The translations under genes were made by a program, and so were the position numbers. Of a stretch of DNA of 64,000 nucleotides, positions 1 through 12,500 are shown piece by piece. The first letter of the stretch is position 1; every line of letters starts with the position of its first letter. The DNA comes from Apostichopus japonicus (lineage: Eukaryota > Echinodermata > Holothuroidea > Aspidochirotida > Stichopodidae), in the NCBI RefSeq assembly GCF_037975245.1, contig NC_092571.1:12999917-13063916 (forward strand), read 5' to 3'. The notes beneath the pieces are model-generated. The model was not told where the DNA came from. It did no database searches and saw only the letters and a program-made list of their open reading frames with translations.

Positions 1-142
1 GCATTCAATAGGGGCAACGGGTGACAACTTGTTTAGGCAGGTTTCAATGGATGCAAGCTGACTTGAACAGGTCTAAAAACTGGGATTAGGAGATTAACAC
101 TGGTGTCAATGCTTCACCTTCAAATCTCTGCTACCATTTTAC
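1..142. other. Intron sequence past sulfatase exon 6
   Basis: No coding similarity to the sulfatase C-terminus is visible on the minus strand. Read as the 5' part of the intron before the missing last exon. Confidence 0.6.
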
Positions 143-321
143 CTTGTTTTCCTGTAACGAGCTTCCATTCCCCAATTCTGACTGCTGCGTGACGTCGTGG
201 GTCAAATGGCAAAGCACTCGCTTTGCCCCAGTAGAACTCATCCACAGGTGTCCAGCGTCGGTTTGCAACGGTTTGATCGATGTTGTGTAGAAGGACTTTA
301 CGTGGAGAGCGTTTGTTCTTT
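143..321 (-). CDS. Arylsulfatase exon 6 (last coding exon in window)
   Basis: Completes residue 398 and encodes 399-457 plus one base. The acceptor is ccgtag|AAAGAAC and the donor is AACAAG|gtaaaa. [11 protein letters not shown] and [16 protein letters not shown] match the ARSB blocks around 'LLHNID' and 'AAIRHGNWKLLTG'. Bases 1-142 show no continuation, so the terminal exon is outside the window. Confidence 0.9.
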
Positions 322-3300
322 CTACGGAATAGGAAAACTAAAAATGTTCACAATTCTGTCCTTTATTAATTTCCAATTAATCCAGTTGTTTACATTTTTA
401 TGTCAATTATATAGAAAGACACACATACACACACCACAAATCATCCTTTTCTTCTAAGACAACTAACGATAAATGAACACTTTCAACTCGTATGTCATGG
501 GTGATGTCACTTTGCTGTTACCACTTACATTGATTCCATTTAATTTACAAAAAAAATTCAAAGCTCATATTATCATGGTGTGGTTTTCACTTCTGGAACG
601 GAAACTTTTCAACACCTTTGTGAACCATTCGACAAAGTTGACCACTGACTTGATTATTCCAAATTCGCCAATAGCGATAAAGAATCTCAAAAAATAAAAT
701 ATTTATATATTTATATTCTTAAAATGGTGACTTTCCTTGACGATTTAAACAACACAGCTTAATTGATTGGTGGATACGATAGTTATGTTATTCGAAGAAG
801 AACCCGACAAGCAGCTTGCCGTTGTCGTCAAACTTACGCTATACTGGGCCACACGTTGTATCCATCTAGAGGAACAGTTAAGTCGCTCAGGTTACCCTTG
901 GCCACACCTTCCACGAGGGTTGGGAGCCAATCACTAACGTGCATTAGCTGTTTGTTAGCCATTCCACGAACGAACGGTGGCATCAATTGACTGTGGACGA
1001 ACCCAGCTGACCGTATTCCACCCTCCCAGAGTGTTCCTTTCTCACCTCTCAAAGGCCAGTTGTTGCCTCTCTGGTACAATCGTCCACCGTTGTCTAAAAA
1101 TATGAGTAAAATTAAAGCAATTGGCTTTCGCGTGTTCCTTTGTCTATGACTGAGATTAATAACAGCTACACTGCACATTTATTATGGGGGGGGGGAAGAG
1201 GGGTGAGGGAAATCGCCCCTCCCCAAAGTTAAGTTTTACATACCCTCCAGCATAATGAAGGGCCCAATATGGTATAATAGGCAGAGGTTACCTTAGCATC
1301 ACCCATAACCTTTAAAAGTATTCACAATAATGACAGTATTTCGACAAGAACATTCCACAAATTCAGTGAACATATATAGAGAAGACATTTTATCTCACAC
1401 AGCCACTTGATTTAATGCGGTATTATACTAAACAAAATCACTATGTACAGCAGGTGCGAACTGTGGAATAAATTGTTACCGACTCTTTAAAGCTACAACC
1501 GTCGGCGCCAAGGCCCGTAAGAGAACTGGCGTATTTGGAACCCTCGGATTTAACAATCATCATTCGCGCCCAAGAGGAAACCGGCGCCTAAGGTATACTC
1601 AAAGCTGTTGGCCCTTAGGCGACTAGGACCCAACGACGTACCGGTACCAATTCCGAGCCACTAAGCCGGTATAGGGCAATCCGCCCATGCACTTCGAAAA
1701 ATTTACAATACTGATGATGCGAGGGAGTGAATAGAGGATCAATTTACAGGTATGTAACTGTATCGTTTGACCGTTCTGTTTGATTTTAGGGCTCCAGCTC
1801 TTTTACAGAGATTAAAGAAATGATGCATCTCTTTGCCTGAGAAGATAATTGCAATAGAGGCCATCCGTGTACTTGGGATGAAATCGTCATGACAACGAAG
1901 GGAAATAGCGCCCTGAAGAAGGGATTAACTTAGATGTTTTGATATGGTCATACTTGGAAATTTGATGATAATGTTCTCTTCCTGTATTCTTTTCCTGAAT
2001 GATTCTTTCGACTTTAGTATCTACAATAATGTGACAATCCAGTATAGACTTAGAGTCATGACGTATTATTATTGAACTCTTTGCGGCCTGCTTTGCGAGT
2101 ATACCACTATAGCTCCCTTCTAACAGTCTTCCTACACTGGAAAATTGGTTATACTATCCCCTTTAATAAATCGCTATTCGGGCAGCAACGGATGAGAGCC
2201 TTGGCTACTGAGGCGGAGAGGTAGAGAGGGGGGGGGTGGAGGGAGGGGGGAAGCCAGTAGTGAAGTGAGTGTGCGTTTGGTATCATAATCTATGTATATA
2301 GATAGCAGCTCTCTGATTTAAGCACACAAAAAAACAACCTAAAGAGACTACAAGTTGTACTCAAGGATCTGCAATTTATCAGCTCACTGGTATAGCTAAT
2401 GTCAATGGGCGACTCTTCCATGCCTAGTGTCTTCCTTGGCTTTTGGTGGGGAAATATAACTCTATAACCACCATTTCACAATCATGCACGTTTCGTAAGT
2501 ATTCACTACTTTTTATTTTTTAAGTTCTCACTCACCGGAAGTAAATATGATGACAGAATTTTGGTAGAGACCTTTTCGTTTCAGAGTGACGGTAATGTTC
2601 CTGACTGCTTCGTTAAGGAGATAAATCTGGCCGGCCATGATACGTCTCAAACGATCTTCGATATTGTTGAACTTAGACTGATATATCTTGGGTACAGTGG
2701 CTGGGCTGTGGACCATTTCAAAGGCAAGGTACAGAAACAACGGCTGGAGGACGAAGACAACGCATAGAGTCACATGTTTGCATATTCTCCAATAACATAT
2801 CGTATATTCAATGAATTAACTCAACAGTTATAAAAAGTTTCATTCACATGAACCAGTGTTAGAATCGTTTGCCAAAGTGGCTGGACTAATACGGTTAAAC
2901 AGACCATTATGTCAATTCCTCAAAAACGAAGAAAATATATAAAAAGAAAACATTTTGACTTTTATAAAAGACCAGACATTTTTTACAAAACAACAACGAG
3001 GCAAAATCTTTCTTCTTGAGGCGGGAATGGTTATCCCTATACTAGTGTTAATGTTTACTTAAAATGTTTGATATATAGATGTAGTAACGTGTACCTTATA
3101 ATCACAGTTAGGCATGGATGTAGCTTAAAGATGGAGGAATCGGCAGTTTACACTTTATTGCTCAATCTATACATATAGCGAGAAATTGATTCAATCTGGC
3201 ACTCTACTCTCTGGCAATAGAAACTAGGTTAATGGTGTGGTTGGCTGTGTTGCCTCCTTTAAGGAGATTAACAGGGACCTGTTGAAGGCTACATGATTAG

Positions 3301-3355
3301 AAAGAAAAACACAAAATTGTTTCATGTTTCCGTTCAGATGACTTTCGTATTTATC

Positions 3356-3402
<47 letters not shown>

Positions 3403-3407
3403 ATATA

Positions 3408-3461
<54 letters not shown>

Positions 3462-3465
3462 CATA

Positions 3466-3503
<38 letters not shown>

Positions 3504-6500
3504 TACAAATATACATATATACATATATATATATATATTATATATATTATGATGAATACGAGCCGGAGCGAGCCGACACGCCGAACCGAGCCGGGCCGGG
3601 CAGGGCTGAGCTGAGCAGAGCACTAAGAACAACACAACACACACAATAATAATAATAATAATATCTACACTTAACCCACAACTTTTCTAGAGGACGTGAC
3701 TAGCCTCAATTATATTGAATATAAGAACCAAAGCTGAAAACTAACCTCATAATATATTATTTAACATAATAAAACCGTATACTGGCATAATTAAATTAGG
3801 ACAATTTGAGCCCCATCGGAAATTTACTGGGCGACTGGTTACCAAATTAACTGCTACACCGGTTGTAGTTGTAGTTCCGGTGTATCGTGCATATAGATAA
3901 AGGTTACTACTACCAAGGGATTGACATGTATTTCCACAGACGAGAATATTTAGCGGACTATTTCTTCGAGTTTGCATTTGATCAACTAAAACGATATTTA
4001 TTTTATTACTTCTTTTAACAAGACAAATAAGCCGTTTTCAACTCATTCCTTACTTGAAGCATGGAGGTATGTTTTTACCTCCATGCTTGAAGTTACATTA
4101 TCACGAGTTGACCCCATCCCCCTCCCAACTAGACAACCCCATTCCACCCCAATTTGAGAAGAAAAAAATTTAACCGGAAAATAAAATGAAGACATTTTGT
4201 GTTAACGATCGAGACTGACCTTTGACTTGTCATGTGAGCTGATAATGTCCATTGCACGTTTAGTATAAACATGGCTACAGAACTGACCTTCGTAAGCCGT
4301 CGAGGGAGTTTCGTTGACATAGAGGGCGTTACCAGCAATTTTCCTTTTGGTTTTTATGCGTCTTCTGTGAGTGTAATGATTCGCTGTACCGGTTAAAATT
4401 CCTGAAAGGTTAATGTATACAAGAATAAGTCATTTTGCCCTCCTGTACAAATAACGTAATAGCTGGGAGCTATAATTATGTGGTGACGAAAGCACAATAT
4501 CTTCATCTTTGGTCACCTCTAGACATTACAGACTATGCCTAACACTCTTAATTCAAACAAACATTTACTATATATACGCATTACGTAATTATTATTTTTT
4601 TTACCATTTTCGTGCGTGCTGACTCTATAGTTAACCATATATGATAAAATTATGATAACGTACTGTATACTTATATTATTGCCACGCAAATACACACTTA
4701 ACACCTGTGGATAATACGCTGGTTGTCCCTGTTTCCCTGTTGCCAACCCCATCCTACCCCGCTTCAACCCACACCAACTCCTCCCCTTTCCACACACCCT
4801 TGCCATACTCCACCCCTACCCACCTAAGAATCAAAACACCAACCTCCACTATCTCACCCAGTCCCTACCAATCTGAACTCCCCCCCCCCCTCTCTCTCTG
4901 AGTGCTACCCTTGTATCAGCATACCTTTCCTCTGTCCCTTCACAATTTTATTGTACTTTTAACATTTGTGAAGAATATAAAACAACCTTTACTATACACA
5001 CAAAAAGATATAGGATATTTATATATACATATATACATAGTCTCACTTGCACTGCTAGAGCAAGATGGTCGTTCCTACGTGGAATTATCACTTTTGAATT
5101 ATCACGCTAGACCGGTAGCACGTTACCACTGGCAACGGCCGACCGATGTCCTAAAGATAATTTGTCTCACCCAAGTAGCTATCAAAACCACGGCGTGTAG
5201 GAAGACAAGATTTATTTGAGAATCCAAGGTGCCACTTCCCAACGGCATGTGTTGCGTAGCCTAGATCTCGTAATTTCTCGGGTAGAATCTTTTGAGTTTT
5301 CGGTGTGCATAAACCATCTACTGGAGAAAAGTTGACATGTTGTAGACCCATATTTGCCTGCAAAAGTAGTTAAAAAGAAGAATATATACATGGTGAGATA
5401 GTGTAAGTGATACGAACATATAACGTTTCATTTGATAATACACAGCTTTTTATAGATTTACCGTACTTTATATTACACTATTTGCTTCATTAAACTCAAG
5501 TTTCTGGTGCAATTCCTGTTATTTCCATTGTTTATGTTATAATGGTTTAAAGAAAAACGTGAACCTATATTCGCTAGCTCCCCCTTGCATCACGTTCACG
5601 TTTGAGCCTGCCGACGATTTTATATCTTTGCACAAGCTTTTGGTGTATGGTAAACCAACGAGCAGGCACTCAAGTACTACTCCACGCGTAGAAATGCGAT
5701 GGCGCGCATCAGAACGCGTCATTCTCGAAATTTAACTGAGTCTGATAGTGTAGTGTTAGGATGTATCGTAAGCCATCATAACATGTTATTAATACCTTTC
5801 CTAATTGCAATTCTCGCGATAGCTACGCGGACAGCGTTCTGGTATAGCCAGTGTATTGAACATAAACGTTGTTGCATTGATATCACGTTGCTGAATTGCG
5901 CAACCAGTTTGGGACAATATCTCCAATGCTTATACCACATAATGTCCTCTAATATAATGCGTGGAAAACATTCGTACTTACAGTATGAACAGTTTCTAAC
6001 GTTTAGCTGGATAAACAAAGAATATTCATACCACTCAAACTGTCAGTACGCGTGATTTGAATAATGATGTGAGAGGACAGTTTTATAGGAAAAGTTTGTC
6101 CCATCTGGGTGAATTTCGACAACAATGAATTTGTATGTTCGATATGAAATTACAATCAAAAAAAAAATGGAAAAAAAATACATCCAGCGAACGAATCTCT
6201 TTTCTGAACTTTTGTAAGTGTCTTAAACGTTGTGCATAATTATGGCCTACATTCAGCAAATCCCATAGTCAGTGTGGTCGGATTATTGTATTGGGAAACC
6301 GACCCAACCACACAGGAAACCGCTTCTTACCAAGAATTTATAGATGATAATGAAAACGATAACAAATAATGGATCGAAAAGGAAAATAAGGTTCAACACA
6401 TGACCAAAAATTATTCGGAGAGAGATTCTGGCTATGGCCTATACAGTAGGACTAGCTTAGTTACACCTCACAAATACATACTTTTTGCTCAAAGACCTTG

Positions 6501-9500
6501 TTTGACAATTCTGGTACAGGTTACATTATTCGTGGTTTGAGAAATATTTAGGGCTCTATATATTTAACATTATTCGTTGTAATGTTTCTTTGTGTTTTGT
6601 TTTTATTTGCTATTGTTATTATCATAATTGTTTATCATCGTCATCATCGTCATCGTCGTCGTCGTCGTCGTCATCATCATCATCATCATCGTCGTCGTCA
6701 TCTTCTTCGTCGTCGTCATGGTCATCGTCGTCGTCGTTGTCATCGTCATCATCACCATCATCACTATCATCATCACTATCATCATCATCACCCATCATCA
6801 TCACCACCATCATCATCTTATTATTTTATTATTTTTTGTTAACCCAATAGTTCCACGAAACACATAATACATGTTTTATACAAATAACAATGCCACGTCC
6901 CCATTGCCATTCAACAAAAAGGGGTATTTCCAGGTAAATCGGCCTTTTGTAAGGATTAGTCAATCAATAACTACAGGCAGTTTTTTATTTTCATTTTTTA
7001 CAGACAGTTGACTATTAACAATTTTAGAAAAAGCAATAAAATCCATTGCTAGGATGGGATTCGAATCAGCGACCTCTTAGGCAAGTTACAGCAGGGAGCT
7101 GCTACTTGGCCCAAGTAGCAGTAGCAGCACCCACCCCCCCCCACCACACCCCTCCCTCGGTTATATAGTAAATATAGTAGGCTGTGGCGTGAAGATTATT
7201 AACCAACATGTGAAATTGAGTCCAGAAACAACACCTTAAAGACATGCGGTTAAAGATCCGCGTTCAAAACAAACTTAGCTGGATCATGCTCGCCGCAACT
7301 ATATAATTCACGTTGTTGTAAACAATAAAATCTTCCAAACCTTTCAGAGAAAGGAACAGTTTGTTTTCGTCTGCGGTTTTCGTTTTAGTTTAATTCGTAG
7401 AAATTCAAACTGGTCGTGAATAACACTGTAAAGGTGGTTTATTTGTTTATAAAGTCGTGATGTTATAGGGCCGGGTAGTTTACAAGAAATCACGTGAATT
7501 ACGCCTCTGGTGGGTTACAGGGGGGTCGGAGGGGAAGAAGGAGGGGAAGGGCGGAGGGAGGGGGAAGGTGGTATAAAGGTCTATCTCGTCTTGAAGGCCA
7601 GCCTCCTGAGCCTGTGGATGAAGATATTGCTTACATATAGGCCTCTGTTCGTACTACGCAGTATTCCTACCTATAAAATTCCCCCTTCACCCACACTCTT
7701 CAGTGGTGACTGAAATGGGGGAGAGGTCTAAGAGGAAGGGGGTGTCCCCTCCCTTTTGGCAATTTTTTAGTTTTGAAACGTCCTTAGATGCAATCTGGTG
7801 CATATTTTAAGTCAAATTTGATTTGCCGACGGATCTGGAAGTGGTGACTGAAATGGGGGAGGGGTCTAAGAGGAAGGGGGTGTCCCCTCCCTTTTGGCAA
7901 TTTTTAGTTTTGAAACGTCCTTAGATGCAATCTGGTGCATATTTTAAGTCAAATTTGATTTGCCGACGGATCTGGAAGTGGTGACTGAAATGGGGGAGGG
8001 GTCTAAGGGGAGGGGGTTTCCCCCTCCCCTTTGGAAAATTTTTAGTTTTGAAACGTCCTTAGATGCAATCTGGTGTATATTTTAAGTCAAATTTGATTTG
8101 CCGACGGATCTGGAAGTGGTGACTGAAATGGGGGAGGGGTCTAATTTTTAGTTTTGAAACGTCCTTAGATGCAATCTGATATATATTTTAAGTCAAATTT
8201 GATTTGCCGACGGATCTGGAAGTGGTGACTGAAATGGGGGAGGGGTCTAAGAGGAAGGGGGTGTCCCCTCCCTTTTGGCAATTTTTTAGTTTTGAAACGT
8301 CCTTAGATGCAATCTGGTGTATATTTGAAGTCAAATTTGATTTGCCGACGGATCTGGAAGTGGTGACTGAAATGGGGGAGGGGTCTAATTTTTAGTTTTG
8401 AAACGTCCTTAGATGCAATCTGATATATATTTTAAGTCAAATTTGATTTGCCGACGGATCTGGAAGTGGTGACTGAAATGGGGGAGGGGTCTAAGAGGAA
8501 GGGGGTGTCCCCTCCCTTTTGGCAATTTTTTAGTTTTGAAACGTCCTTAGATGCAATCTGGTGTATATTTGAAGTCAAATTTGATTTGCCGACGGATCTG
8601 GAAGTGGTGACTGAAATGGGGAGGGATCTAAGAGGAAGGGGGTGTCCCCTCCCTTTTGGCAATTTTTTAGTTTTGAAACGTCCTTAGATGCAATCTGGTG
8701 TATATTTGAAGTCAAATTTGATTTGCCGACGGATCTGGAAGTGGTGACTGAAATGGGGGAGGGGTCTAATTTTTAGTTTTGAAACGTCCTTAGATGCAAT
8801 CTGATATATATTTTAAGTCAAATTTGATTTGCCGACGGATCTGGAAGTGGTGACTGAAATGGGGGAGGGGTCTAAGGGGAGGTGGTGTCCCCCTCCCCTT
8901 TGGAAAAGTTTTAGTTTTGAAACGTCCTTAGATGCAATCTGGTGTATATTTGAAGTCAAATTTGATTTGCCGACGGATCTGGAAGTGGTGACTGAAATGG
9001 GGGAGGGGTCTAAGGGTAGGGGGTCTACCCCTCCCCTTTGGAAAAATTAGTTTGAACGTCCTTAGATGCAATCTGGTGCATATTTTAAGTCAAATTTGGC
9101 ACGGAAGAAGCTCCCGTTCTCCTTTTTCTATTCAGTTTTCCTTCTTTCTTCCCCTTCCGCTCTCTTCACCTTTTCTCCTTTTGCCGACAGACCCAAAATT
9201 TGCCGACAGCGACCAAATTATTGGGGGGTGTGACACCCCCCCACACCCCCCCCCCGCTCGCTACGCCCCTGCATCCCAGAACATAAATGATAGGTCTAAT
9301 TGTGATAACAATGGGCAACCAATAACGAGGAAGGTACGGCCGGGGTCAGTGAGGGTCTCCTGTAGCCCGTCTCATTCCTATTCAGTTTATAGAGGGTTAA
9401 TTACAAAAGACGCCTAGCTTTCTTCCCGGCTATATCCTAACACACTATAGTTTCCATGTGAGCGCAGTCATCACCACTGACTGTTCTTAACTGGATCAGC

Positions 9501-12500
9501 TATAAACAAGCATACCAACCTCCCACTGGCATGAACACATCTTCTTTCAAGAATAGTTAATGTTTCACTTTAGCAATAAACCTATTCCTTTATCGTTCAG
9601 GAATCTCGGCCCGCTAGAAAATGTTCACTGAGCGACCGAGATTTTCTCATTAGTATGGTTTGGTATGTGTGAGTCGGCATTACTTGAGAGAGTAGTATTT
9701 GATATAACAATAGGGACAAGTGACAGGTAAAAGTTTCAATCGCATATTTGACTCGTATATTGCTGCATTATTTAACTGAGTAAGACAAGTTGCCTGCATA
9801 TAAATAGAGTACCTTACGTATAACATCAATATACGTAACCGGCATAGTTTAAATGACTGTAATAAGTTTTAAATGTACTTTGAGATTCTTTACGACGCCA
9901 TTTTGGATACGATGGAATTCCGCGCAACCTACAAATGAATAATTGATAGACTTTGTTTCAAATGACGTGAATTTATAGGCATGTTAACATAAAACTCTGC
10001 TTGAAAATCGAAGCCTTCGAGGTCAACACGGTCGTCGGGTGGGATAGGATAGGATGGGGTGGGGGAGGAATGGTGTGTGTGTGTGTATTGCAGTCGTATA
10101 AGCAATGCTTAAAGTGTCCATTCCTATGAGTGTGTTGAATAGCTGCATGTAATAGTGAAGCAGCCTTTCGCTGGAGAAGTTTCTATGAATTTCAGGTGGA
10201 CACGTTACCATCATGGTATCATATTTCACCCCCTCTCCTCCGCAAAGTTTATGAAGGGGAAATGTGTCATTGACCCCCCCCCCCTCACACACACGCGAAC
10301 CCACGCACATACACAAACTAACACACCAACAACCTACGACGACTTGAAGCAATCGTACCCATGGGCTATTGTATTTAACTGCAGTCAGTGGACTTACAAT
10401 GTAACAGTGGACTGCAGTGAAATATATTACATTGCTAGCAGTGAAATTTGGAGGAACCGCGTGTGTTTACTCTCTAGTCATAATCCTTTCCCTGTACTTC
10501 GTGCCTATGACCCTCGCGGTACCAAACTATATGCACTCAACTTGACCCCAGCTCTGCGCCACGTTCGTTAAAACACCCCTGGATTCGATCCTCCCACTCA
10601 CATTGTTAATGTTTATACAAACACATTGTTCGTGTCAGATATACTGACAAGGGACGATGAACTAACAATTTACGAGAAAAATTAACCAAAGACCCCAAAA
10701 ATACCCCCCCCCAAATAAAAGAGGGGGGAGAAAAGAAGAGAAAACCGAAATATGACCGCTGTTAGAAATGATAACTATACTGAAATGATTTGAATAGGCA
10801 TGACATTTATTGTGTGGTTTTAACACCGGTTGTACGTGAATCCCAGGGTCTCTATAAATATCTTTTAAAAAGGATGATACATAGTGGTGACACATTCCAT
10901 GTATAGAGTTGATATAGTAACGAGCTCCTATAGAAGAAGAAGAAAAAATGTCTGAAAGCAAAACGGGGAAATGAGATTTGAAATTTCTCACAGATTAAGG
11001 TTTTGTTCTCTGTGGTTTGAGTGTTGAAGTGCGTAGCCAGATTTGTGAAACTGAAGACCACTCTAAGAATCTTGAGAACAGCATAGGGAAAACATGGTCC
11101 TCCACTCCACTCCACCCCACACCAGCTATTTATTTACCTTCCCATACAGTCTGTTATTTAACATAGCCTATACCGTAACTAAAAATGAACAAATGCAAGG
11201 CATATAGTATGATGACAATAAGGAGCGAGTATACCTTAATGCGAGTTAACATAGAGCTTCAACAGGTTGGGCGTAGAGAGCGGGGGGGGGGGGGAGGGGG
11301 GTATGATTTCACAAAGTTGATGTAGACTAAAGACTCGTATACCGTGTGTTTGTAATTTAAATGAAGGTAGTCAAAAATCATGATGATAATAATAATAATT
11401 TCGAGTAAACGTTGAATATATCACAAAATTAAAAACCCAAATGTTACAATAGCTCATTTTCAGTCATTATAAAGATATTCCTGCTCTTTCTTTGACAATA
11501 TATAAGTTACTACCACGCTTGTGTATGACTTGTCACTTGTAGCATAGATTTTTGAAGATGAGTAGAAACCTTTGGATCCTATTTAAAGTTAATTCGAAAT
11601 GAAATGGCCTATTGTTGTAGCCTGAAAAGGTGAACCATCGTGATAAGCGCCATTGTCTTCTTTTAGCGTGGGTAGAGTTGTTGCGACACTCTCTTTGAAC
11701 TAGCCGCTCCGTGGTGTTAAAGCGATTTCTGTGGTTAGTAGAGTTGATAACCGTATATGGTGCTGTCCAGGGACGCATTTTATGTCCAGGTTCTATAAGA
11801 AATGTGGAATCTACGTAAACCAATTAAGGCATTAATGCTATCTTGTACAATAACACATCTGTTTTGAGAATTAAAAGTATAACTTTAAACAAATTGATAA
11901 ATTTCAGAGCGTTATCATAAATAAATCGGTGAACGTTTTCAAGGCGATCAGACTAAACACGAAATAACTTATCAAATGTTATAATGTTTCGGTTTTGTTT
12001 CATTGTGTAAAGCAGATAAATAAATAAATTTCAGTGTCGAATAGCAAAATAGCAACAGGGCTCCGGCCCGGGTGCAGCAATAGAAGTGGGCCCCAAACCA
12101 TTTGTCGAATTAGGTGATCATTTTTTTCTATATTTGCCACCTCTAGACACACCCAGTGCAGTATATGGGACCCGTCAAGTTCACAGATTGAACATTTGAT
12201 ATAAATAGGCTACTAGACACTATGTCGACCTTCCGACTGGCTCCAGCGAATGGGTGGTTATTTTTTTCCGATTAATTTCACCGCCCCACCCACTCCCACC
12301 CTCCGAAGAACGAAAATTAACGAGTACATATATTTCTTGGCCTTTCGTGCAGCCTTTAGATTTCCAAAATGCTACTAAATCGAGTACAAATGTACGATTG
12401 TGAATTCGAATACCAGGCAACTATGCTAGAATATGATAAGTTTAATCAATACGAATCAGACTTGTGTTGAGTCAGTGTATACTCGTACTAGAATTCTAGC

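Larger units (their letters stand above)
2744..4219. other. Sulfatase intron 3
   Basis: Contains the TA microsatellite (3356-3555), a short GC-rich GAGCC-like stretch (about 3560-3625), an AAT repeat (about 3645-3662) and a 13-bp-stem hairpin (4057-4088). No gene seen. Confidence 0.75.

Noticed and set aside
6582-6867. Poly-Ser, poly-His, poly-Asp and poly-Val frames
   Set aside because: By-products of a trinucleotide repeat; mutually overlapping on both strands.
8204-9050. Several 60-80-codon frames sharing [16 protein letters not shown]
   Set aside because: They arise from the 138-bp units of the hAT-like element; 137-bp and 106-bp units break the frame.
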